Origin: Dyadobacter sp. 3J3
GTDB lineage: Bacteria; Bacteroidota; Bacteroidia; Cytophagales; Spirosomataceae
DNA: 64,000 bases
Assembly: GCF_009801115.1 (NCBI RefSeq)
Contig: NZ_VTOL01000014.1
Location: 1 to 64,000 of the forward strand
Direction of reading: 5' to 3'
How positions within the stretch are numbered: the stretch's first letter is position 1; each line of letters opens with the position of its first letter. Made by a program: the position numbers and the translations under genes. A model generated the notes under the pieces. It was given only the letters and a program-made list of their open reading frames with translations, was not told the origin of the DNA and searched no databases. Shown here piece by piece: positions 24,882 to 34,189 of this stretch.

Positions 24882-26616
24882 GTAATGTCCCGGTTGCTAT
24901 TTTTTTATCCAGTAGTTCAGTTGTTTCTCCCATTTTTTTTGCTTTTTTCCATTGAAGAACGGCGTTATCGCGCTCTCCAAGTTTAAAAAGTACATCTCCA
25001 TAATGTTCAACAATCGTGCCACTGATATTGGATGTATCCTGAATCGCCTTTTCTAACGATTCCTTTGCTTTTTTGTAATCTTTCCGAATGTACAATACCC
25101 AGGCATAAGTATCCAGATAGGTTGCATTATCCTGGTGTTGCTGCACCAGATGTTCCGACATTTTTAACGCCAGATCCAGTTTTTCTTTACGAAGAGAAAG
25201 GAAATAACTGTAATTATTCAAAACGTGGTCGTTGTCCGGATTTTCCTTTAAAGCAAGGTCGTAAGCCGCATCTGACTTCACATTATCACCAAGGCCATTG
25301 TATGCGTCACCAAGCTGCGCATGGATATAAGGAATCATATCCGGCTTGTCCGTGATCAGTTTAAGACTTTCTTCAAAGGATGAAATGGCTTGTTTGTAAT
25401 TCTTTTTCATCAAAAGCGCTGTTCCGTTGGAGTACCATAACAGGCCTTGATTCGGGAATATTTCCAGTGCTTTTTCTGAATGAACCAACAGACTGTCAAC
25501 CTGATTTAATTCCCCGTCCAACTGAATTATTGCACCCCAGACTTCGTAAACAGAACCATCCAGTCTGGCTGCTTTTGCATACATATCTCTCGCCTCTGCT
25601 TTTTGTCCTCGGCGCATCAATAAGTCGGCATAAATAACATGCGTACGAGCTTCATTTGGGTGTGTTTCTGCCAATTGCTTGGCAAGAACCAGCGCTTCAT
25701 CCATTTCTGCATCGGTTTTCAGCATTTTAAGATATCCTGAAAGTACGCGAATTTTAGGATCCGCATCCAGATTTGGATTAGCAAAAACCAGTTTTAATTC
25801 CTGATTACATTTTTCAACATCACCATTTCGGCGATAAATATCCGCCAGCAGCACATGTGCCTGAGCTTCATCAGGGTTAATTTTTAATGCATCCTGCAAA
25901 GGGGCAATAGCATCCGAAATTTTATCATTAGCAATCAGCATTTCAGCGATTTCCACACGATAACTTGCTTCTCCCGGTTCGCTGTCGATCAGTTTTTTCG
26001 CTTCGGACAACGCTTTATCCAGTTTATTTTCTCTCAAATAAAGCTGTTCTTTCTGATGGGTTATTTCTTCTGTTACACCAATTGATTTTTCAAGAAGATC
26101 GTAAGTCTGGATTGCTTTGTCAAATTGCTCGTTGAAAACATAAATTGCAGCCAGCTCAATTCCATATTCCAGATTTTCCGGATTTTTGGCAACCAGCGGT
26201 TCATAAATTTGAGCTGCCTCGGCATATTTTCTTTTTTTAGCATAAAGTTCTGCTAACTGCTTTGCATAAAACGCATTGGTTTTATCAAGCTCAAAAGCCT
26301 TTTTTGCAGGAATGACCGCTTCATCCTGTCTGTCCAGTTTCAAAAGAGCAGTTGCCAGCAAATAATATCCAGCGCCATCGGATGGACTTTTTTTAATAAT
26401 CTGTTCAAAAACCGGAAGCGCGCGGGCAGGCTGGTCCGTCATCATAAACTTCATTCCTTCCGAGGTAAGTGTTTCCTCTTCCAGCCGAAATCCTGAAACC
26501 ACTGCGGATTTTTCCTTTTCACGCGTTTTACTCTTACGTTGCGCATCAACGCGCACGATCCCGCAAGCCATCAAAAGGCTTGTCAGCAAGAATATCCTGA
26601 ATAATTCTATCCTCAT
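24871..26616 (-). CDS. Tetratricopeptide-repeat protein of the envelope
   Basis: A 581-residue protein with an N-terminal signal (possible lipobox LMAC, Cys18) and about a dozen TPR units covering residues 50-560, for example AGYYLLATALLKLDRQDEAVIPAKKAFELD and VLNNYSYFLSLRKEKLDLALKMSEHLV. It is a protein-protein scaffold. It heads the operon with the DUF4292 lipoprotein and the EnvC-like protein, which suggests a shared role in envelope assembly or division. Confidence 0.88.
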   Translation of the reverse strand: MRIELFRIFLLTSLLMACGIVRVDAQRKSKTREKEKSAVVSGFRLEEETLTSEGMKFMMTDQPARALPVFEQIIKKSPSDGAGYYLLATALLKLDRQDEAVIPAKKAFELDKTNAFYAKQLAELYAKKRKYAEAAQIYEPLVAKNPENLEYGIELAAIYVFNEQFDKAIQTYDLLEKSIGVTEEITHQKEQLYLRENKLDKALSEAKKLIDSEPGEASYRVEIAEMLIANDKISDAIAPLQDALKINPDEAQAHVLLADIYRRNGDVEKCNQELKLVFANPNLDADPKIRVLSGYLKMLKTDAEMDEALVLAKQLAETHPNEARTHVIYADLLMRRGQKAEARDMYAKAARLDGSVYEVWGAIIQLDGELNQVDSLLVHSEKALEIFPNQGLLWYSNGTALLMKKNYKQAISSFEESLKLITDKPDMIPYIHAQLGDAYNGLGDNVKSDAAYDLALKENPDNDHVLNNYSYFLSLRKEKLDLALKMSEHLVQQHQDNATYLDTYAWVLYIRKDYKKAKESLEKAIQDTSNISGTIVEHYGDVLFKLGERDNAVLQWKKAKKMGETTELLDKKIATGTLHEQ

Positions 26617-26769
26617 ATTTTATCTTGTTGCCAATCAGAAATTAAGACGGATTGACTGTTTCAATATAATCAGCAAAGGTACCATTTTTTTTTCGGCTTG
26701 ATTTGCAGAAATCCCGGTCTCGTTTTCAATAGTAACGGATATTACAAAATATTCGTGTAAGAAAATCAC

Positions 26770-29202
26770 TTATCGTATAGAATAACTTCCCTCAGCCGAA
26801 CCGGGTATTCCCCAGGCTGTTAATGCCTCAGCGCGGATTGTTACGTTTGTATTGGCATCCGTGTTGAAATAACTAAACTTTACTTTACCATTTTTGTCGG
26901 TTTTAAGCAAAGGAGCCCAGAAAATGGTTGAGCGAAAGTCGGGTACATTGTTATTGGGAAGATCTAAATCATAGCGAGGTACATAAAATTCTCTGGACGT
27001 ATTAAAACCTGCGATTTTGGAAACGGTTACGCCCAGTACAATATCTTTGGAATAATCGTAATTTACATTGGCACGTTTTGTCAAAACGGAGATAACACCT
27101 CCACCACCCCTGCTGCCAAATATTGCTGCGGAAGCTCCTTTTAATACATCTATTGATTCAACGTCAAATATATTAAGAGAGGTGATTAAATCTTTATCAG
27201 TAGGTACGCCATCCAATAAAAAAGTGGGTTCAGTATTGCTGTTTCGGATGCGTACTGTGGCATTGGAGCCAGTGCCCGAAACGACCACACCCGCTACACG
27301 GCCCTGGAGCATATCAAGTACTGTCATGGCGCCTCCGGTTGTCATGGACGAAACTTTTATCGTTGCATCGGCGTGGTTGTATAATTTTCTGGAATCCCGC
27401 TGAGCTTCCTTTTGTCCGCGGATTGTGACTTCTTTTAAAAGTTTTTCCCTGCTATCACGAATTTTCTTTTCAATCGCCAGATACTCTTCTGTCCTTTTTA
27501 AGTAGGCCGCCATTTGTAATGCGTCCACGGTAATTGGATAAAACGGTATACGTGAAATGGTGAATTTTGGCGGGTCGAACGGTTTTACAAGAATGTTAAG
27601 CATATCCCTGTTCTTAGGATTCATTCCCTGCAAGCGAGCATTTAAGGAATCTTTAAAAACCAGGTTGTCAAGGGAAAATAAACCGGTTGATCCTGATTCC
27701 GTGGTGAGAAAAGTATTAATACTATCGCTCGTAAGATAAACAGAGAGCATGACATTTTCAGCCGGTTTTTTACTGTTACGCTTCACTTCTCCCTGAATTG
27801 AAAAACCTTGTTCTACAAAACGCGAAGGCGCCGTATGAGTTTCTTGTAAAACGTCTTTCCAGTCGAACCGGCGCCATCCCTGAGTCATCATAAGAATGTC
27901 AACTTTGATTTTGCGGTCTTCTTTTGTTGGATCAAAATAATAAGAAGGCTGCTCAATAGTACCTTTCAGATCGGAAGAAAGCATTAGGTATGAAAGGATA
28001 TTCTGATCAAAAGGCTGTTGCGCTATTTGACCTGCATCGGTAACGGCCACCGACAAATTGGTTTCTACCGGCGCGCCAGAACTGTCTGTAACTGTCAATT
28101 CGACCTCCGTTTTCTCTCTTAATTTATAGCTGTTTTTTTCAGTTTTGATTTTAACATTCAGACGATCACCATGATCGATAAAAATAACTCTTTCACAAAC
28201 AGGTTGATTTAAATGATCAAAAAGTGTAAGCTGTGTGATGCCATCAGGAAATGCCGATGTTGGAACATTTAACTGCAACCCTTTTTTTGTTACTTTTCCT
28301 TTTGCCGCAAAAGCAACCAAACCTCTGGAGTGTGCAACGATATTTATTTCTTTTTCGGTATTATCAGCAAAGTTTGCATAAATCAGGACGCGCATTTTAT
28401 CAGTCGTGGTCAGATTATTAACCATCATAATATATCCTTCCGATTTTACTTCCGGAAAATTAAATGCCTTAAAAGGTTCCGAGTTTTTTCTCAGATAAGC
28501 CGTATATTTTTGATTGGCTGCTGGTTCAAAGGGGAATTTCCCCATACCCAAATGCTCACTTTTCAGTGCTGCAATGGTATCGTTGTTCTGATTAAGAATA
28601 AAACCATTGACATCCGGACCCAAACCAGATTCATCAATAGCCTTAAAACCTATGCGGCTGCTCAGACCCGCAACAAGTTGTCCGCCTTCCGGGAAAAACT
28701 GGACATCCAGCGCAGAAACAGGACTTGCGGGTTTTTCTATATTGTCATTGAAAAGATAAATGTCTTTGTGAAAGAAGAAGTCTTCCTGGAAATTACGCAT
28801 CCAGCTGGTGTAGGCCCGGATGGTGTAAGCACCCTTAGGCAAGTCATCATTCAGGACAATATCGCCATTTCCCAAACCTCCGACGAGTTTTACTCTTCGC
28901 AATGCTATATTTTTCCCACTTCGTTTATCAACAAGATCAACATAAAGTACCTGACTGGCACTATCTGCAAAATGGACGGAACCTTCAACTAAATAGGCTT
29001 TGAACCAAAGGGTATCACCAGCGACATAATAGGGTTTGTCCAAATGGAGATACGCTTTTTCCTGAGGGAAAATGCGGCGGTATTCCTGTAACCGGGATAG
29101 AATTATTTTGGAAAAATCATCCTCCGCCCATTTGTATGAAGCGAGCAGGAAAATGGCAAAAATCAGAGTGGTTGTTTTTAGGAAGGTAAGTTTAAAAGGC
29201 AT
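26770..29202 (-). CDS. Macroglobulin-like protein with a C-terminal TonB-receptor plug domain
   Basis: An 810-residue exported protein with a weak N-terminal signal. Residues about 45-150 (EKAYLHLDKPYYVAGDTLWFKAYLVEG) are an MG2-type beta-sandwich as in alpha-2-macroglobulins, and further Ig-like domains follow. Residues about 610-735 form a TonB-dependent-receptor plug (VLDMLQGRVAGVVV, PTFLLDGVPTD, IDVLKGASAAIFGSRGGGGVISVLTKR). No transmembrane barrel follows; the tail is another beta domain (FWAPLLKTDKNGKVKFSYFNTD). This composite is a recurring Bacteroidota family of unknown role, probably at the outer membrane. Not in an operon with a SusD-like gene. Confidence 0.85.
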   Translation of the reverse strand: MPFKLTFLKTTTLIFAIFLLASYKWAEDDFSKIILSRLQEYRRIFPQEKAYLHLDKPYYVAGDTLWFKAYLVEGSVHFADSASQVLYVDLVDKRSGKNIALRRVKLVGGLGNGDIVLNDDLPKGAYTIRAYTSWMRNFQEDFFFHKDIYLFNDNIEKPASPVSALDVQFFPEGGQLVAGLSSRIGFKAIDESGLGPDVNGFILNQNNDTIAALKSEHLGMGKFPFEPAANQKYTAYLRKNSEPFKAFNFPEVKSEGYIMMVNNLTTTDKMRVLIYANFADNTEKEINIVAHSRGLVAFAAKGKVTKKGLQLNVPTSAFPDGITQLTLFDHLNQPVCERVIFIDHGDRLNVKIKTEKNSYKLREKTEVELTVTDSSGAPVETNLSVAVTDAGQIAQQPFDQNILSYLMLSSDLKGTIEQPSYYFDPTKEDRKIKVDILMMTQGWRRFDWKDVLQETHTAPSRFVEQGFSIQGEVKRNSKKPAENVMLSVYLTSDSINTFLTTESGSTGLFSLDNLVFKDSLNARLQGMNPKNRDMLNILVKPFDPPKFTISRIPFYPITVDALQMAAYLKRTEEYLAIEKKIRDSREKLLKEVTIRGQKEAQRDSRKLYNHADATIKVSSMTTGGAMTVLDMLQGRVAGVVVSGTGSNATVRIRNSNTEPTFLLDGVPTDKDLITSLNIFDVESIDVLKGASAAIFGSRGGGGVISVLTKRANVNYDYSKDIVLGVTVSKIAGFNTSREFYVPRYDLDLPNNNVPDFRSTIFWAPLLKTDKNGKVKFSYFNTDANTNVTIRAEALTAWGIPGSAEGSYSIR

Positions 29203-29280
29203 GGCTAATGATGATTTTTTAGTTTTAATGGTGAGGTTATAAGTATGGTTTTATTTTGAATAATAATTAATTTGTTATGG

Positions 29281-29660
29281 CCTATTATATCACCCTTTCA
29301 GGGTTGAAATAATTGTATGTACTCACTTTTTCTATAATAATATCATCCCTTCAGGATTCTTGATACTCGGATTTTTAGGTCAAGCCTTCTTGATTTTGGT
29401 TTCTTATGCTACCCTACGCGGGCCGCCCTATGCGGGCTGCTCTTTCAGGGTTAAAAAAATATGTAATCACTTTTTCTACAATAATATCATGCCTTCGGGA
29501 TTGTTGATACTCGGATTTTTAGGTCAAGCCTTCTTGATTTTGGTTTCTTATGCTAGCCTGGGCGGGTCTCCCTATGCGGGCAACCCGCCCAAGGTTTTAC
29601 AAATAGCAAGTAATCACTTTTTCTACAATAATATCATCCCTTTGGGATTGTTGCTGCTCG
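29281..29660 (+). repeat. Array of three direct REP-like units
   Basis: Three units with spacing of about 144-148 bases share a core ACTTTTTCTAnAATAATATC followed by ATcCCTTcgGGATT (29325-29358, 29469-29502, 29617-29650). Each is preceded by a CCC...GGG hairpin, for example ACCCTTTCAGGGT at 29292-29304. In the third unit this becomes CCTGGGCGGG...CCCGCCCAAGG (29557-29593). Between units 1 and 2 a stretch of about 50 bases starting TTGATACTCGG is repeated exactly at 29360 and 29504. No protein is encoded. Together with the inverted copy at 29769 and the transposase relic at 29888 this looks like a RAYT-mobilised repeat cluster. Confidence 0.8.
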
Positions 29661-29768
29661 GGATTTTCTAAATTAAAACCCAAATTTTGGCAATATTTTG
29701 ATTTTGAAATGCTGTCAAATTTCCAGTCTATAGGGTTTATTTTATTCAATAAACTTCTTCAATCCATA

Positions 29769-29840
29769 ATCCCGAAGGGATGATATTATGATAGAAAGTT
29801 CGATTAATCTTAGGACTTAACCCAGAATGGGTGGCATAAC
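29769..29840 (-). repeat. Inverted copy of the REP-like unit
   Basis: On the minus strand it reads GGTTATGCCACCCATTCTGGG at 29839-29819, and the core TTTCTATCATAATATCATCC then CTTCGGGAT ends near 29769. It is the opposite-strand partner of the three direct units, so the cluster is arranged like a BIME, next to the RAYT relic. Confidence 0.8.
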
Positions 29841-29887
29841 CTGCTTAACTATTTTTTTACTCCTAAATAATTCGAAAAACGAAATTC

Positions 29888-30151
29888 TTAGTACTCAATC
29901 CATTCAAACAAATATTTCTCGTCATACTGAACCTGAAATTTCGCGAGCATATCCATATATTCTTCTTTAAATGTTTTCTTTTGATGATGTGCTTCCTGGT
30001 TACTAATATACTTAAAAACTGCATCAACTTGTGACTGCCCATAGGTGAAAGCTCCAAAACCTTCCTGCCATGAAAACTTTCCTTTCACAAATTTTTTTGA
30101 ATTAATAAAATTTGAAGAATTGTTCTTGATATCTCCAACCAGAACATACAA
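29888..30151 (-). pseudogene. Truncated REP-associated tyrosine transposase (RAYT, IS200-like Y1)
   Basis: An 87-residue ORF equal to the C-terminal half of a Y1 transposase. It has the conserved run DIKNNSSNFINSKKFVKGKFSWQEGFGAFTYGQSQVDAVFKYISNQEAHH and the tail FKEEYMDMLAKFQVQYDEKYLFEWIEY. The N-terminal half with the HUH metal site is missing: the frame starts at a YVLVG stretch that in intact members would belong to the HUH strand, and joins directly to DIKNNSS. It therefore cannot cut DNA by itself. It lies directly beside the REP-like array, as RAYT genes usually do. Confidence 0.85.
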
Positions 30152-30208
30152 TTGTGAAAAGTACCCGGCATCCTGATAGTATGTTTAGTGTGTGTTACTT
30201 AATAAAAT

Positions 30209-31549
30209 TCAATTCCTTCTATTCAACCGTTGAACTGCCAGAAAAATCGGATAACTCAATACTAAAAACAATAACGAATACTTACTGCTTGAAATATCCT
30301 GAACAACCGCAGAAATCAAAAAGGCAATTGAAATAATCAGCATCAAAATGGGCAAAACAGGATATGCAGGCACTTTCCACGGACGGGCTAAAAGCGGTTC
30401 TTTTTTTCTCAACATTAATAGTGAAGCAAAACCAGACGTGTAACCCAGCACAAAAAAGAACGTTGCGATATCTGAAAGCTTTTCACAGGCTTCTTTTCCT
30501 GCCAAAATAAGAATGATAGCAACACCCGCCGTTATCGGCATAGCCAGGGCCGGTGTTCCCCCTTTATTTACATACGTTGCAGCATTGATAAACAGGCCAT
30601 CACGACTCATGGAGTACAAAACTCTGGGATTAAATAACATTTGCGCATTTACAATTCCAAGGATGGAAACCATCAGAAATATCGTTACAATTTTTCCGGA
30701 GCCCTCTCCAAAAATAAGCGTGATTGCATCCGCCGCAGCGAGCTTAGAATTAGCTAATGCGTTCATTGGCAAAATGTAAAGTATTGCCAGATTGCAGAGC
30801 AGATAAATAATGATGATCAGCAAAACACCGCCAATCATCGATTTTGGAAGATTTTTCGTTGGGTTTTCATCCTCTTCGGTAAAATAGGCAGCAGTATGCC
30901 AGCCGTCATAAGTATAGAAAATCGCTTGAAGTGAAAATATGATGGGGCCAATGAAACTTCCCGTTTGAATAATCTTACTGGTCGTTAAAGTGGCATCTGC
31001 TGAGGAAATTTCTTTTCCATAGATGTAACAAACGGCAACAAAAGTGAATAATCCAAGAGCTTTCAAAAAACTCATTACATTTTGAAATGTACTCGCTAAT
31101 GCAAGTCCAATTAAATGTATTCCGGTTAAAATAAGTAATATAGAAGCAGCAACATAAGGCTCGTAACCCAAAAGTGATGGGATAAGGAGTGCAAGATATT
31201 CGCTCATCGTATAAACTCCGAAACCAAGCGCAGCACAGGTTCCAAGCCAGCTGTTTATTCCAACTACAAATCCTGCATAATCGCCGAAAGCACGACGGGC
31301 ATACACATACCAGGCTCCTGCTTTGGGTACAGAGGTCCCGAGTTCAATCGTACAAAGTGTTCCAAGAAAGGCGTATAAACTGACTGCAATCCAAACGCCC
31401 ATGATAAGCCATGGTTCTCCCAGTTGAGCAGCGATGGGTCCGGGTTTTCTGAGAATGCCGGTTCCGATGGTACCGCCGATGGTTACGGCTATACCAAATC
31501 CGACACCGAGTATTTTGAGAAGTTCTTTTTTGGGAGAAGGTTGTGTCAT
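30209..31549 (-). CDS. APC family amino-acid permease
   Basis: A transporter with about twelve membrane helices. The first helix has the substrate-binding GGTIGTGILRKPG unwinding motif typical of the APC superfamily, followed by GAWYVYARRAFGDYAGFVVG and the later YTYDGWHTAAYFTEEDENPTKNLPKSM. An ATG at 31588 would add 13 residues; ATG 31549 (MTQPSPKKELLKILG) gives the more usual start, 446 residues. Substrate not predictable. Monocistronic, reading towards the RAYT relic. Confidence 0.88.
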   Translation of the reverse strand: MTQPSPKKELLKILGVGFGIAVTIGGTIGTGILRKPGPIAAQLGEPWLIMGVWIAVSLYAFLGTLCTIELGTSVPKAGAWYVYARRAFGDYAGFVVGINSWLGTCAALGFGVYTMSEYLALLIPSLLGYEPYVAASILLILTGIHLIGLALASTFQNVMSFLKALGLFTFVAVCYIYGKEISSADATLTTSKIIQTGSFIGPIIFSLQAIFYTYDGWHTAAYFTEEDENPTKNLPKSMIGGVLLIIIIYLLCNLAILYILPMNALANSKLAAADAITLIFGEGSGKIVTIFLMVSILGIVNAQMLFNPRVLYSMSRDGLFINAATYVNKGGTPALAMPITAGVAIILILAGKEACEKLSDIATFFFVLGYTSGFASLLMLRKKEPLLARPWKVPAYPVLPILMLIISIAFLISAVVQDISSSKYSLLFLVLSYPIFLAVQRLNRRN

Positions 31550-31652
31550 AGGAGTGATCAGGAAAAGTACTTTTTCGAAAATAGTCAAAGTTTCGTAAAG
31601 TTAGCGCTACCGTACCACCGTTTTGTCAAAATGTAGATTGATAAAATAATGC

Positions 31653-31692
31653 AAAAAAAATAGGGTACAAGCTCGAAAGCCTGTACCCTATT
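31653..31692 (-). terminator. Intrinsic terminator of atpDC
   Basis: Arms TAGGGTACA (31661-31669) and TGTACCCTA (31682-31690) with a partly paired 12-base loop. On the minus strand the stem is followed by eight T residues (31660-31653). It lies 21 bases after the atpC stop. Confidence 0.88.
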
Positions 31693-31712
31693 AAAATTTT
31701 ATACTATTTACC

Positions 31713-31955
31713 CTACAAAACCGCCTCAGCCAAAACCAAAACTTTATTGTTCAGTACCTCAACCACACCACCATCGATGGTATAAGTTGTTTTGGCGCCA
31801 CTGATATCAACAACCACATCGCCACGTTTAAGCGAGCTTACAAGCGGTGCGTGATTGTTCAAAACCTGGAACTGTCCGTCGGTACCCGGTAAAGTAACAG
31901 CATTTGCCTCTCCGGCAAATACTTTTTTATCTGGGGTAATGATATCTAAATGCAT
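31713..31955 (-). CDS. atpC: F1F0 ATP synthase subunit epsilon
   Basis: An 80-residue protein equal to the N-terminal beta-sandwich of epsilon (MHLDIITPDKKVFAGEANAVTLPGTDGQFQVLNNHAPLVSSLKRG). The C-terminal helical hairpin that inhibits ATP hydrolysis in E. coli is absent, as is usual in Bacteroidota. It follows atpD by 39 bases and the two form a separate operon from the other ATP synthase genes, which do not lie in this window. Confidence 0.95.
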   Translation of the reverse strand: MHLDIITPDKKVFAGEANAVTLPGTDGQFQVLNNHAPLVSSLKRGDVVVDISGAKTTYTIDGGVVEVLNNKVLVLAEAVL

Positions 31956-31994
31956 ATTTAATTGGCTTTTGGCTGTTAGCGATCAATATTGTGA

Positions 31995-33545
<1,551 letters not shown>

Positions 33546-33558
33546 TTATTTCGAACCG

Positions 33559-33589
33559 CAAAAGTAGGAGATAATTTGGTCAGTACCAA
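33559..33589 (-). promoter_or_regulatory. Promoter of atpDC
   Basis: On the minus strand TTGG (33589 to 33586) and TACTTTTG (33566 to 33559) form a good -33/-7 pair with about 20 bases between. The -7 box matches TAnnTTTG exactly. It lies 44 bases ahead of the atpD start. Confidence 0.65.
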
Positions 33590-33828
33590 TAGTGTCACAC
33601 TTGATTTATAGGATATTTTTTAGAAAATCACCCAAATTAGGTGAAAAGTGTATAGAAATTATCAGAATCGGCACGAAAATAGGTTTAGGAAGGAACTTTT
33701 TATTTCTTGTTAAGACAAATTTTATTAAGCTTTAAGTTATATTTTGGATTTGACGAGAGATATTTATGAATTAAATTCGAGGTAATATTTAAGTGGAAAA
33801 TGAATGCACACATTATATAATTGTTAAA

Positions 33829-34038
33829 ATGAATGCAGAACTTTTGAAACGTATCACCTTCAATACCAATCAATGTGGTGGCAAACCCTGCATTAGAAAT
33901 ATGCGTATCAGAGTCAAAGATGTATTGGAACTGTTAGCAAATGGTTTAACAGCTAATGAAATAGTTGAAGGTGAATTTCCTTATCTTGAAATGGAAGATA
34001 TTAAAGCATGCCTTTTATATGCTTCTATTAAATTGTAA
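33829..34038 (+). CDS. DUF433 family protein, probable orphan antitoxin
   Basis: From ATG 33829 a 69-residue protein typical of DUF433: RITFNTNQCGGKPCIRNMRIRVKDVLELLANGLTANEIVEGEFPYLEMEDIKACLLYA. It is a winged-helix-like domain usually found as the antitoxin ahead of a DUF5615 PIN-like toxin. No such toxin follows; the 150 bases to the next gene hold no recognisable remnant. An in-frame ATG at 33793 would add 12 atypical residues and is less likely. Confidence 0.8.
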   Translation: MNAELLKRITFNTNQCGGKPCIRNMRIRVKDVLELLANGLTANEIVEGEFPYLEMEDIKACLLYASIKL

Positions 34039-34189
34039 AAATAGGATTCATCTTATTAATTGAGCTGCCAACCTCTTCAATCAACCGACTTAATAGAAAT
34101 TACCGGACGTTAATGTTAGTTTTAGCCCGTTATATCAAAATTGCATGAACCGGCGTTGGTAATCTTTCCTTATCGGGCTAAAAATATTT

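Noticed and set aside
28330-28992. 220-codon ORF on the plus strand
   Set aside because: It lies entirely antisense to the macroglobulin/TonB-plug gene and has the composition of a shadow frame.
29325-29650. Regularly spaced repeats that look like a short CRISPR array
   Set aside because: The spacing (about 144-148 bases) is too long, the intervening sequence is itself repeated, there are no cas genes, and the units contain REP-type palindromes.
29360-29671. 103-codon ORF across the repeat array
   Set aside because: It is a translation of two copies of the direct repeat (ILGFLGQAFLILVSYA twice); no protein-like composition or start signal.
33567-33792. Region between atpD and the DUF433 gene
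   Set aside because: Apart from the atpD promoter nothing is supported; AT-rich with no ORF or stable hairpin.
34039-34189. Possible DUF5615 toxin remnant after DUF433
   Set aside because: A short open frame exists but shows none of the PIN-like acidic motifs.
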